From Gammaproteobacteria bacterium (GTDB lineage: Bacteria > Pseudomonadota > Gammaproteobacteria > Steroidobacterales > JACDCP01): a DNA stretch of 28,572 bases. Position numbers and translations under genes: made by a program. Positions 7,322-15,221 of this stretch are shown here, in pieces. The notes beneath the pieces are model-generated. The model searched no databases, was not told where the DNA came from, and saw only the letters and a program-made list of their open reading frames with translations. Within the stretch, counting starts at the first letter, position 1, and each line of letters opens with the position of its first letter. The DNA lies in assembly GCA_013817465.1 (NCBI GenBank), contig JACDCP010000004.1, positions 1 through 28,572 on the forward strand. The letters run 5' to 3'.

Positions 7322-9472
7322 TTACCAGATGCTGACGCGCTCGTCGGAGGGCACATACATCCCGTCCCCCTGCTCGACGGGAAACGCCTCGTAAAACGTC
7401 GGCATGTTCGGCAGCACGCCGTTCACGCGAAACTCGCTCGGTGAGTGCGGATCCGTCAGCAGCCTCTTGCGCAACTCGTCTTCCTGGTACTTGCGCCGCC
7501 AGATCTGCGCCCAGCCCATGAAGAACCGCTGATCGCCCGTAAAGCCCTCGATGACCGGCGCCTGCTCGCCATCCAGCGACAGCTCCCAGGCGCGATGCGC
7601 CATGGTGAGGCCCGCCAGATCGCCGATGTTCTCGCCGAGCGTGAGCTCACCCTTCACGTTCATGCCTTCGAGAGGCGAGAAGGCGTCGTACTGGTCGACC
7701 AGTCCCTGCCCGCGCTCCCTGAACTCCTCGAGATCCGCCGGCGTCCACCAGTTGCGCAGATTGCCGTCGCCGTCGGACTTGCTGCCCTGATCGTCGAAGC
7801 CATGGCTGAACTCGTGGCCGATGACCGCGCCGATGGCGCCGTAGTTCACGGCATCGTCCGCCTCGACGTTGAAGAACGGCGGTTGCAGGATCGCGGCCGG
7901 GAACACGATCTCGTTCATGCCCGAGTTGTAGTAGGCGTTGACGGTCTGCGGCGTCATGAACCACTCCTCGCGATCCACCGGCTCGCCGAGCTTGTCGATC
8001 ATGCGCTCGTACTCGACGGCGTTCGAGCGGATCATGTTGCCAGCCAGCTCATCGACGACCACGGCGAGCCCGGAGTAGTCGTCCCATTTCGTCGGATAGC
8101 CGATCTTCGGCGTGAACTTGGCGAGCTTGGCCTGCGCTTCCTGCTTCGTCTCCTCGCTCATCCACTCGAGATCGTCGATGGACATCTCGAATGCCTGGCG
8201 CAGATTTGCGACCATCTCGTCCATGCGTTCCTTCGCCTCGGGCTTGAAGTGTTTTTCCACGTAAAGCTTGCCAATGGCGTCACCGAGCACGGCGTTCGCT
8301 GCCTGCACTCCGCGCTTCCAGCGAGGCTCGTTCTCCTCGATGCCACTCAGCGTGCGACCGCGGAAATCGAAATTCGCAGTCACGTAGGGCTCGCTCAAAT
8401 AGGGCGCGTACGTATCCAGCAGATGGAAGGTGAAGTACCCCTGCCAGTGCTCGACCGGCACTTCCTGAAATGCCGTCGCAAGGGCTTCGAAATAACTCGG
8501 CTGGCTGATGACGACTTCGCCGGCATCGCCGATGCCGGCCGCCTCGGTGAATGCCTCCCAGTCCAGACCTGGCGTCAGCTCGTTCGCGCTTTCGATCGTG
8601 TGCTTGTTGTAGGTCTTATCGCGATCGCGGTTGGCGATCTGCGTCCAGCTCGCCTCGGCGAGGCGCGTCTCCAGCTCCATGATCGTCTGGGCTTTGGCCG
8701 CGGCGTTCTCCACGCCGGCGAGCGTCAGCAGCTTCTCGATGTATTCGAGATATGACGCCCGGATCTGAGTGAAGCGTTCGCCTGCATCGCTGTAGTAATC
8801 GCGATCGGGCAGACCCAGACCGTTCTGGAACATATAGCCGATATACTCGAGCGAATTCTTGGCGTCCTGATTGACAAAGAACGCAAACGGCCGGGCCAGG
8901 CCGAGCTTCTGACTGTAGCCGGCGTACGCCACCAGGTCCTCCGGCGTTTTGATGTTGCCGATCTTCTCGAGCTCGTCCTGCAGCGGCTGGACGCCGGCTT
9001 CTTCAATAACGGCGGAATTCACGAAGCTCGCATAGAACTTGCCGATTTTATCCGCTTCGGATTCGTCGGCGGCGCCCTCCTCCTCGGCCTCGGCCTGCTC
9101 CTCCTGAGCAATAGCTTCGGCAGCCGTGGCCGGCTCGGCCGCCGGCTGCGTTTCACCATCCATGTAGGGCTGGGCGGCGTTCTCGATGATCTCGCGCTGG
9201 TTGGACTCGGCCTGGTCCTCGAGCTCCGTGAAAGCCCCGTAATTGGATTTGTCCGGCGGGATGGCCGTGCCTTCGAGCCACTTGCCGTTCACGTACTCGT
9301 AAAAATTATCCTGCGGGGCTACGGTCGCATCGAAATTGTTCGTGTCGATGCCAAGGCCGAGCGGTGCTTCCGCGCCGGCATCCGTATCGACCGCCGAGCT
9401 CTGCTCCGCTTCCTGCTGGCCGCATCCCGCAATCAGAAATGCCGCGCCCAGGCACATGGTTATTCTATGCAT
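7322..9472 (-). CDS. M13 (neprilysin/PepO-like) metalloendopeptidase, lipoprotein
   Basis: 716 residues. Lipoprotein signal ending IAGC (Cys17), then the M13 N-terminal helical domain and the C-terminal catalytic domain. The latter has the substrate-binding NAYYN motif, the zinc site HEFSH (553-557) with the third ligand in GENIGD (Glu614), and the usual closing block NMPTFYEAFPVEQGDGMY. It should cleave short peptides in the periplasm. Unusual is an Ala/Glu-rich low-complexity insertion at residues about 101-140, where homologues go directly from the N-terminal helix to the DKIGKFYASF segment. It is the first gene of an operon with the L,D-transpeptidase and M1 peptidase. AAGAAG before the ATG can serve as a ribosome-binding site. 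Confidence 0.93.
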   Translation of the reverse strand: MHRITMCLGAAFLIAGCGQQEAEQSSAVDTDAGAEAPLGLGIDTNNFDATVAPQDNFYEYVNGKWLEGTAIPPDKSNYGAFTELEDQAESNQREIIENAAQPYMDGETQPAAEPATAAEAIAQEEQAEAEEEGAADESEADKIGKFYASFVNSAVIEEAGVQPLQDELEKIGNIKTPEDLVAYAGYSQKLGLARPFAFFVNQDAKNSLEYIGYMFQNGLGLPDRDYYSDAGERFTQIRASYLEYIEKLLTLAGVENAAAKAQTIMELETRLAEASWTQIANRDRDKTYNKHTIESANELTPGLDWEAFTEAAGIGDAGEVVISQPSYFEALATAFQEVPVEHWQGYFTFHLLDTYAPYLSEPYVTANFDFRGRTLSGIEENEPRWKRGVQAANAVLGDAIGKLYVEKHFKPEAKERMDEMVANLRQAFEMSIDDLEWMSEETKQEAQAKLAKFTPKIGYPTKWDDYSGLAVVVDELAGNMIRSNAVEYERMIDKLGEPVDREEWFMTPQTVNAYYNSGMNEIVFPAAILQPPFFNVEADDAVNYGAIGAVIGHEFSHGFDDQGSKSDGDGNLRNWWTPADLEEFRERGQGLVDQYDAFSPLEGMNVKGELTLGENIGDLAGLTMAHRAWELSLDGEQAPVIEGFTGDQRFFMGWAQIWRRKYQEDELRKRLLTDPHSPSEFRVNGVLPNMPTFYEAFPVEQGDGMYVPSDERVSIW

Positions 9473-9554
9473 ACTCGTACTTCTTTTCCCGTGTGAATCT
9501 GGAGAACGCCGGCGGAGCCTTTCGGTAACCTGCCCGCTCGGATTTCGGTGAGTC

Positions 9555-9560
9555 AGTATA
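9555..9560 (-). promoter_or_regulatory. Possible -10 element for the M13 operon
   Basis: On the minus strand the hexamer TATACT lies about 80 bp upstream of the M13 start in an otherwise GC-rich stretch. No good -35 hexamer is seen at 16-19 bp, so this is only a candidate. Confidence 0.25.
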
Positions 9561-9627
9561 GTTCAATCCGCAGGAAGTCCGGCTTGAACGCAACGATCCT
9601 GTCGGCAAATGCAGACAGGGCTACGTC

Positions 9628-9680
9628 GAAAAAGGGGACATTCCTGATTTCTGGCGGAAATCAGGAATGTCCCCTTTTTC
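9628..9680. repeat. REPIN-like element: perfect 24-bp inverted repeat, 5-nt loop
   Basis: The arms 9628-9651 and 9657-9680 are perfect reverse complements containing the ggggacattcctgattt core flanked by A5/T5, separated by tggcg. The element ends one base before the stop codon of the M23 peptidase gene. Its stem followed by T5 could terminate transcription of the M23 gene (minus strand) as well as any transcript arriving on the plus strand. Confidence 0.9.
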
Positions 9681-9681
9681 C

Positions 9682-10521
9682 TCAGCCGACACCGTAACGC
9701 CGCCCGCTGCGGGGATGATCGACGACGCCGCGACTCGTCATGAACCGGACGGGCAGCGATTGCGTGCGGCCCCACGAGTCGGCCCGGTAGACGCCGAAGT
9801 GCAGATGCGGCATGGTCGAATTGCCGGTATTGCCGGACAGGCCGATTTTCTGGCCGCGATGCACGGGGTCACCGGCTTCCAGGAGCACACCGTCCTTGTG
9901 AAGATGGTAATACTCGCCGGTCGTGCCGTCCGGATGCAGGATAACCACGTAGTTCGCGTACCTGCCGCAGCCGTCGCCGAAGCATGACCTGTCGTTGGAC
10001 TCCTCGACCCGCACAACCACGCCTTCCCGGGCGGCGTACACGGGCGTGCCGACCGGCACGTCGAAATCGACGGTGAATTCTTCGAGCCCGTTATGCGTGA
10101 AGCCCGTGCTGAATCCCTGCAGCACTTTATGGCTCTGCGTACCGGCGAGCGGCAAACGGTAGAGATAGGTGTCGTCGTGACGCGGCGACAAGCTGCCGAC
10201 CGTCCAGTCGTATTCATAACGATAGCGCCAGCTTTGCGCATCGTCGACCGGCGACAAGCGCATGAGGCGGACCCGCTCGTGGCCCGTTACGGTGCGTGTG
10301 GATGGATTCTGGCCGCCCACCAGCAGATTGCGAATACGCGCGCGCAAGCTCACAGTGACCGCATAGGGCTGCAGGTTCCGCGCGAAGATGTCCACGGAAT
10401 TGCCGTTCTCGACGACTTCTATGCATACCCAGTCGGCCGAGCACGACGGGCGCGCCCCGGCAACGCCGGCCGAAGCGACGACGATGAAGCCGGCAGCGAG
10501 AATCAGAAGGGTTCGAAGCAT
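9682..10521 (-). CDS. M23 (LytM/lysostaphin-like) metallopeptidase, secreted
   Basis: 279 residues. Signal peptide (MLRTLLILAAGFIVVASAGVAGA), an N-terminal beta domain of about 115 residues, then the M23 domain: THNGLEEFTVDFDVPVGTPV (His143, Asp152), EYYHLH (His206) and the HLHF zinc motif (His239, His241). The spacing between His143 and Asp152 is the wider form seen in M23 proteins with an 'H...YAVDFxMPxGTPV' signature, so the zinc site looks complete. It probably cuts peptidoglycan cross-bridges or acts on other periplasmic peptides. The stop codon is one base from a REPIN element. It is the last gene of a loose minus-strand series starting at 13337. Confidence 0.9.
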   Translation of the reverse strand: MLRTLLILAAGFIVVASAGVAGARPSCSADWVCIEVVENGNSVDIFARNLQPYAVTVSLRARIRNLLVGGQNPSTRTVTGHERVRLMRLSPVDDAQSWRYRYEYDWTVGSLSPRHDDTYLYRLPLAGTQSHKVLQGFSTGFTHNGLEEFTVDFDVPVGTPVYAAREGVVVRVEESNDRSCFGDGCGRYANYVVILHPDGTTGEYYHLHKDGVLLEAGDPVHRGQKIGLSGNTGNSTMPHLHFGVYRADSWGRTQSLPVRFMTSRGVVDHPRSGRRYGVG

Positions 10522-10611
10522 GCGCTGAATTGAGACAACGCGGGCGGTGGCAGGTTCGCGGGTCCATGCGAACGGCGCTGTCGGCAGGCATCCGCCGTTC
10601 CGGCGCCTTCA

Positions 10612-10628
10612 CCCCGGCGAAGCCGGGG
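10612..10628 (-). terminator. GC-rich hairpin after the 65-aa gene
   Basis: A perfect 7-bp stem (ccccggc/gccgggg) with a gaa loop lies 11 bp downstream of the stop of the small gene at 10640. No clear U-tract follows on the minus strand, so it may be a pause or attenuator between this gene and the M23 gene rather than a full terminator. Confidence 0.4.
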
Positions 10629-10639
10629 CGGAATCCACT

Positions 10640-10837
10640 TCAATGCAGTCGGGACCAGTGCAGTACGGTCACCGCCTTTGCATCGATGTCGAAGTTTCTG
10701 GCAAGCAGCCGCTCGATCTCGCGGAGGCCCATCATTCGCTCCGTCTGCCGGGTCACCTCGATGACACCGCTGTACTCGCATGGGCCGGCGGCATTGGATT
10801 CCGCAACCAGGAATTGCGTGTAGTACTTGACACCCAT
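10640..10837 (-). CDS. Small conserved-looking protein of unknown function (65 aa)
   Basis: 65 residues from the ATG at 10835-10837 (MGVKYYTQFLVAES). The protein is cytosolic in character, with a beta-rich start (KYYTQFLVA, CEYSGVIEVTR), a helix (RMMGLREIERLLARNF) and a final strand (AVTVLHWSRLH). The composition is protein-like, without the Arg/Ala/Pro bias of out-of-frame GC-rich reading. I do not recognise the family. A longer start at 10885 would add 16 residues of poor quality. It lies between the M48 and M23 genes on the same strand, about 120 bp from each, and is followed by a GC hairpin. Confidence 0.6.
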   Translation of the reverse strand: MGVKYYTQFLVAESNAAGPCEYSGVIEVTRQTERMMGLREIERLLARNFDIDAKAVTVLHWSRLH

Positions 10838-10957
10838 GGCGCGAGCGTAGGGCCTGCCCCGGCCAGATTCTGTGAGCCGCTGCACAATTCATGCATCGGC
10901 ACTCCTGCATCAGCACGAAGCGATCACCCTCTGCCCGCGCCCGGCATGCAGAATCGG

Positions 10958-11758
10958 TCAAGGCGGGCCGCAGTCCGGGCGCTTGCCCTGTGCGCGAGCC
11001 TGCTCGTACAGCTCCATGGCGTGGGGCATGCGCGCATTGAGATTATTGATGCGGCTTGCTCCGGAAGGATGGGTTGACAGGAACTCGGGTGGCTGCTGAC
11101 CGCCGGCCTCGGCCATGTTCTGCCATAGCTCGACGCTCGAGCGAGGATCGAAGCCGGCTTTGGCCATGAGATCCAGGCCGATGAGATCTGCCTCGGCTTC
11201 CTGAGCGCGCCCGAACGGCAGCACAATCCCGACCTGGGCGCCGAGGCCGAGCAAGCTGAAGAGCTGTTGCTGTACGGGCGTCGTGGCGCCGGCGGCGATC
11301 TGCGCAAGCTGCAGCCCGGTCTGCGTCGCAAAAGCCGTCGAAACCCTCTCGTTTGCGTGCTGCGAAACCACGTGCGCGACCTCGTGTCCGATCACTGCGG
11401 CGAGCTGATTCTGGTTTTCCGCCACACCGAGCAGGCCTTCATATACGCCGATCTTCTTGCCGGGCAGCGCGAAGGCATTCACATCGTCGTCTTCGAAAAC
11501 GCTCACTTCCCAGCCGCCGGCCTCCGCGCCCGGCAGCTCGCTGGTGACCGCCTGCGCGATGCACGCCACGTAGCGATTGACACGACGGCCGTCGTCGACT
11601 GGCGTTTGCTCCTGGAGCTGCTGCCAGGCCGTCACCCCCATCTGGTCGAGCTGCTCGTCGGGGAACAGAATGAGCTGGTCGCGTCCGAGTGGAGAAGTGG
11701 CGCAGGCAACGATCAAAGCGGTAGCGGCCGCGAGCAGTAAGATGAGCTTGTTCTTCAT
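10958..11758 (-). CDS. M48 family metallopeptidase, LoiP/YggG-like lipoprotein
   Basis: 266 residues. Lipoprotein signal (LIVAC, Cys19), then the M48 domain with VIGHEVAHVVSQHANER (zinc ligands His125 and His129) and the downstream EAEAD motif with Glu187 as the probable third ligand. A STHPSGASRI segment is typical of the LoiP/BepA branch. Members are outer-membrane or periplasmic zinc proteases that degrade misfolded envelope proteins. There is no TPR domain as in BepA, so it resembles LoiP more. The gene lies 27 bp downstream of the metallophosphoesterase and is probably co-transcribed with it. Confidence 0.9.
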   Translation of the reverse strand: MKNKLILLLAAATALIVACATSPLGRDQLILFPDEQLDQMGVTAWQQLQEQTPVDDGRRVNRYVACIAQAVTSELPGAEAGGWEVSVFEDDDVNAFALPGKKIGVYEGLLGVAENQNQLAAVIGHEVAHVVSQHANERVSTAFATQTGLQLAQIAAGATTPVQQQLFSLLGLGAQVGIVLPFGRAQEAEADLIGLDLMAKAGFDPRSSVELWQNMAEAGGQQPPEFLSTHPSGASRINNLNARMPHAMELYEQARAQGKRPDCGPP

Positions 11759-11785
11759 GGGAATGACACTCCTCGTGTCCGACGC

Positions 11786-12739
11786 TCAAGCGAGCGCGAG
11801 AGAATGCAGCACGACTTCCGGCGGGCAGTTGAGCCGCACGTCGATCAGGGATGCGCCGACGCCTACCGAGGTATAACCCTCGAGATTCCGGTACGTCCAC
11901 GCGCCGGCACAGAAGCGGCGCGGACACCGGGCATTGTATAGGAGTGGAATTTGGCCCGGCAAACGGATCTGGCCGCCATGCGTATGCCCACAGAGCAGTG
12001 CGTCGAAGCCCGCCGCGGCCGCCTCGGCGTAGATCTCGGGCGAATGCGCGAGCAGTATGGACGGGGCGGACGCCGGAATGCCGGAACGCGCGCGTCGCAC
12101 GTCGGCGAGTTTGAAGAAATGCGGATCGTCGACACCGGCCAGGTAGAGGTGCTGGCCCGCGCGCTCGATGACGGCTGACTCGTTCAGCAGCACCCGCATG
12201 CCCATGTCCTCGAGCGCGGGCGCAATCCGCAGCGAGTCATGATTGCCGAGCACGGCGTACACGGGAGCATCGAGTGCAGCGCGCACCTGCGCGAGAGCAC
12301 GCACGCAACGCTCCGACGAGCCGTACGTCGCATAACGATAATCACCGGTCAGAACGGCAAGCTCGTACTCGAGTGCCGCGACACAACGGATCAGAGCATC
12401 CGGAAGCTCGTCGTTCATATCCAGATGCAGGTCGCTGAGCTGCAGGATCCGGTAGCCGTGAAAGGCTTGCGGCAGACGCGGGATCGATACCCGGTGCGGC
12501 GTGACGCGGATGTCGAGCGCGTTCCTCCGGCCACGCTCGTAGAGACCCATCAGCCGGAGCGCAGCACGCATCTTCGGTTCGGAGAACAACCACTTTTCGA
12601 TCGGCCGGAGGAACAGCCGCGTGCCGAGCGCGGGCTGCGGTCCCAGCGCTTCCAGGCTCAGGCGCGCCTCGACGTGCGCCGCATCCAGCCTCCCCGCGAG
12701 CCATTCGCGGAGCTCTTCGTCGCCGGGTACCGGCCGCAT
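11786..12739 (-). CDS. Calcineurin-like metallophosphoesterase, YaeI-like
   Basis: 317 residues. The two-metal phosphoesterase motifs are in order: LSDLHLD (Asp103, His105), TGDY (Asp133), GNHD (165-168), LLAHSPE (His232) and GHTHGGQIRLPG (from 251). The GHTHGGQ ending and YTSVGVGAS block are those of the YaeI/LpxG-like group, which cleaves phosphodiester or pyrophosphate bonds, often in membrane lipids. The N-terminal 90 residues lack the usual transmembrane helix and are a charged helical extension. The ATG at 12737-12739 has no strong ribosome-binding site; an internal start is possible. It lies 73 bp after the DUF1232 gene and 27 bp before the M48 gene. Confidence 0.88.
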   Translation of the reverse strand: MRPVPGDEELREWLAGRLDAAHVEARLSLEALGPQPALGTRLFLRPIEKWLFSEPKMRAALRLMGLYERGRRNALDIRVTPHRVSIPRLPQAFHGYRILQLSDLHLDMNDELPDALIRCVAALEYELAVLTGDYRYATYGSSERCVRALAQVRAALDAPVYAVLGNHDSLRIAPALEDMGMRVLLNESAVIERAGQHLYLAGVDDPHFFKLADVRRARSGIPASAPSILLAHSPEIYAEAAAAGFDALLCGHTHGGQIRLPGQIPLLYNARCPRRFCAGAWTYRNLEGYTSVGVGASLIDVRLNCPPEVVLHSLALA

Positions 12740-12812
12740 CAGGCGCGGCGTGCTGCGGCGGTGAATTCCGCGAGTCCTGCCATTTATGTGCCGAATCGCT
12801 GGACGCAGCCCG

Positions 12813-13337
12813 TCAACGGCCGCCCCTGCGCCGCTTGCTGTCGACCTCCGAGCGTTTCATGGCGAGCCAGTCGTCGCGCGTCACCGGTGCGGCCTCGCCG
12901 TCAGCGCGGCGGTTCTCTTCTTCTGCGGCGCGGAACTCGCAAAAATCCGCATAAGCATCCAGTTCCCTCTTGAGCTCACGCGCCACCAGCTCCACCATGA
13001 TCGCGTCGTCGAGCTGCCCGATACCCGGAACGTGATCGGGGATCAGATCCTCCGGGTCGGCAAAATAGGCGAGGGCGTGCATGACGCGCGTGATTTCCTC
13101 GTCGGGCAGGCGCCACTCTTTGTCTCGCACCATGGCGAGCATGGCTTCGAGCTTCTCCAGTGTGTGTGCGACGAAATCGGGCGCGTTATGGGAAGCGGCT
13201 TTTTTCAGGAGATCTTCGGCGGCCTGCAGGATTTCATGGTACGGTCGCGCTCGCGCGCGCTCGCGCGTTTCCCGCATGATGTGACGGAAGTATTCGAGGT
13301 GCTCGTCGCCGAGCTGGATGTGCAAATCGAGCGGCAT
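12813..13337 (-). CDS. DUF1232 (YkvA-like) protein
   Basis: 174 residues from the ATG at 13335-13337 (MPLDLHIQLGDEHLEYF). The centre (about 88-115) carries the YkvA/DUF1232 signature YFADPEDLIPDHVPGIGQLDDA, preceded by a helical N-terminal domain and followed by a charged tail ending KRRRGGR. The typical hydrophobic helices of YkvA proteins are reduced here, so it may be cytosolic. Family function is unknown. It is the first gene of the minus-strand series leading to the metallophosphoesterase and M48 peptidase. A start at 13403 is also open but would add 22 residues of out-of-frame character. Confidence 0.8.
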   Translation of the reverse strand: MPLDLHIQLGDEHLEYFRHIMRETRERARARPYHEILQAAEDLLKKAASHNAPDFVAHTLEKLEAMLAMVRDKEWRLPDEEITRVMHALAYFADPEDLIPDHVPGIGQLDDAIMVELVARELKRELDAYADFCEFRAAEEENRRADGEAAPVTRDDWLAMKRSEVDSKRRRGGR

Positions 13338-13462
13338 CGGGCTGTGTCTCCGAGGGTCTGTCAGAGCGTACGCTGCAGCCCATGGCCGGTCAATCAGCCG
13401 CAATCGTTGGAAATCCGCTCCCTGTGTGCTAAATAGCCAATGACCGGGAGGCCTCGACCGTC

Positions 13463-13849
13463 ATGAAAATTGCCCTGCTCGTGCTTCTGCTTCTCGTCCT
13501 CGCATTCGCGCTCTGGCGCCGATTTGCCAGCGGCAGAGAGTCTCCGCCGGCTGCACGACGACCGGCGCTGCCGGATACGCCCTGGCGATGCGTGTCCATC
13601 GAGACGGGCCTCAATGCCTGCCGCGCGGCGGAACACATCCGTGGCAAACGCTTCCTGCCGCGTGAGGCTCCGGTGCTGCCGCTGCAGGGTTGTGACGAAA
13701 AGAGCTGCGCTTGCCGCTATGTCCACCATACGGATCGCCGCGCCGATGACCGGCGCGATACCTTCAGCCACTTCGACGGTCTCAAACCGATGCCGGGGAT
13801 GGATGACAAGCGTCGCGGCCGTGACCGCCGCCGGCGGCGCGAAGAGTAG
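13463..13849 (+). CDS. Small membrane-anchored Cys-rich protein of unknown function
   Basis: 128 residues. One N-terminal transmembrane helix (MKIALLVLLLLVLAFALW) is followed by a basic linker and a compact domain with cysteines in WRCVSIETGLNACRAA and QGCDEKSCACRYVHHTDRR. Five cysteines with a CxxxxCxC cluster next to a His pair suggest metal binding. The DRRADDRRD and KRRGRDRRRRREE segments are strongly basic/acidic repeats. I recognise the general layout as a gammaproteobacterial hypothetical protein but no function. GGGAGG at 13446-13451 is an acceptable ribosome-binding site. It is divergent from the DUF1232 gene, with 125 bp between them for promoters. Confidence 0.7.
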   Translation: MKIALLVLLLLVLAFALWRRFASGRESPPAARRPALPDTPWRCVSIETGLNACRAAEHIRGKRFLPREAPVLPLQGCDEKSCACRYVHHTDRRADDRRDTFSHFDGLKPMPGMDDKRRGRDRRRRREE

Positions 13850-13947
13850 ACCGATTGCCAACTACCGGCGCCATGCCGGCCTGCGCGACGACCGACTCCA
13901 GTGGCCGATTGAAACCGGCCCTGCAAAAGCTGCCGTAAACGTCGCAG

Positions 13948-13965
13948 GGCCGAATTCATTCGGCC
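13948..13965. repeat. Short perfect palindrome (ggccgaat/attcggcc), copy 2
   Basis: This palindrome has the same length, the same tc centre and the same outer context (caggg/tagggc before it) as 2290-2307. It differs by an exchanged G-C pair in both arms, which keeps the stem perfect. It lies between the convergent genes ending at 13849 and 14030. The spacer also holds smaller hairpins at about 13865-13879 and 13903-13920, so it may work as a bidirectional transcription barrier. Confidence 0.6.
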
Positions 13966-13988
13966 GGCTCGTCGACTGATCAACCGGT

Positions 13989-14027
13989 AGCAGGATGTTG
14001 AAAAACGGAGTTCTTCAAAGGGCTGCT
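13989..14027. repeat. Palindromic AT-centred element beside the lipA stop
   Basis: Arms agcag/ctgct enclose ttgaaaaac/gttcttcaa around a gga centre. It lies 3 bp from the lipA stop codon, where it could terminate lipA transcription and that of the convergent small gene. It shares gttgaaaa, ttcaa and ctgctg with the hairpin before mtfA at 19511-19550, suggesting a second dispersed palindrome family. Confidence 0.55.
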
Positions 14028-14029
14028 GA

Positions 14030-15019
14030 TCAGTCCAGACCCACATTGTTCTTCTCGAGCACGCGGTCGGCGCGGTAGCTCGAGCGTACGAGCGGGCCCG
14101 AAACGACTTCCAGGAATCCCTTGCCGAGGCCCAGCTCGCGAATCTGCGCGAAATCCGCAGGCGGTACGAAACGCACCACCGGCAGGTGGTTCGGCGTCGG
14201 CTGCAGGTACTGGCCGAACGTCACAATGTCGACTTCCGCTGCGCGCAGATCGTCGAGCGTTTCGTCGATTTCGGATTCCGCTTCGCCGAGACCGAGCATG
14301 AGGCTGGTTTTGGTCAGTGTGCCGGGGCGGTGGCGCTTGGCATGTGCGAGAACGCTCAGCGTCTGTTCGTAACCTGCCCGCGGATCGCGAACGGGATGCG
14401 TCAGCCGGCGCACCGTCTCCACGTTCTGCGCGAATACTTCGATACCTGAATCGACGACGCATTCGACCGCTGTCCGGTCACCGCGGAAATCCGGCGTCAG
14501 TGCCTCGACAGCCGTCTGCGGATTCACCTGCTTGATGGCGCGCACGCAGGCCGCATAGTGACTCGCGCCGCCGTCCGGCAGATCGTCGCGGTCGACCGAG
14601 GTCAGCACGACGTACTTGAGGTTCATGAGGCGCACAGATTCGGCGGTCTGCACCGGCTCGTCCGCATCGAGCCAGCCGTGCGGATTGCCGGTATCGACGG
14701 CGCAGAAGCGGCAGGCGCGCGTGCACACCGAGCCCATCAGCATGATGGTCGCCGTGCCGTGCGACCAGCATTCGCCGATGTTCGGGCACATCGCCTCCTC
14801 GCAGACTGTCGCCAGCTTATGCTCGCGGACGTTTCTCTTCACCGCGCTGTAGCCAGCCCCGCCCGGCATGCGCGCCTTGAGCCAAGGCGGCTTGCGGCCG
14901 GCTGGCAGCGGAGCTGACTTGCGGCTGCTCTTGATGCCGTGCCTGATTGCCGTGATACCGGCGTCGTTGCGGAATTTCTCGCCGCTTCTGACGATGGGAA
15001 TGCCTTTGAATTCGCTCAT
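14030..15019 (-). CDS. lipA: Lipoyl synthase
   Basis: 329 residues from the ATG at 15017-15019 (MSEFKGIPIV). It is a radical-SAM enzyme that inserts two sulfurs into octanoyl groups on the E2 and H proteins to make lipoyl cofactor. All hallmarks are present. The auxiliary-cluster cysteines are Cys73, Cys78 and Cys84 (CEEAMCPNIGEC). The SAM-cluster cysteines are Cys99, Cys103 and Cys106 (CTRACRFC). The RSSY motif near the C-terminus supplies the serine ligand of the auxiliary cluster. Length is normal. lipB is not adjacent in this window, so lipA stands alone here, divergent from the OmpA-like gene. The frame is open upstream to 15382, but that extension has no LipA homology. Confidence 0.97.
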   Translation of the reverse strand: MSEFKGIPIVRSGEKFRNDAGITAIRHGIKSSRKSAPLPAGRKPPWLKARMPGGAGYSAVKRNVREHKLATVCEEAMCPNIGECWSHGTATIMLMGSVCTRACRFCAVDTGNPHGWLDADEPVQTAESVRLMNLKYVVLTSVDRDDLPDGGASHYAACVRAIKQVNPQTAVEALTPDFRGDRTAVECVVDSGIEVFAQNVETVRRLTHPVRDPRAGYEQTLSVLAHAKRHRPGTLTKTSLMLGLGEAESEIDETLDDLRAAEVDIVTFGQYLQPTPNHLPVVRFVPPADFAQIRELGLGKGFLEVVSGPLVRSSYRADRVLEKNNVGLD

Positions 15020-15221
15020 TTCGACCGCATTGTCGCATTTTCGCTTTGTCTCGGCACGAGACGAGACGCCATCGGCCGCAGCCGCTGGCAGATGCGCTAG
15101 ATGAGGCAGTCGTCCTCGGCCCCATGAGCCGATCCGTCCCCCGGCTCCGGCGCCGTCGCGAAAGCTTCGAAAAAGTGCTTGAATGCGGCCCGTAGTCCTA
15201 TCGATCCAGAGGGAAAATTCC

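Noticed and set aside
6184..7335. 383-codon open frame on the plus strand
   Set aside because: Antisense to the L,D-transpeptidase; rich in Arg, His and Asp as expected for a shadow frame.
7445..8755. 436-codon open frame on the plus strand
   Set aside because: It is antisense to the well-supported M13 peptidase, has the Arg/Leu/Val/Asp bias of mirror-frame reading in GC-rich DNA, and shows no domain.
10078..10110. Missing first zinc ligand in the M23 peptidase
   Set aside because: The usual HxxxD spacing is absent, but His143 and Asp152 fit the wider-spaced form of the motif, so the site is probably complete.
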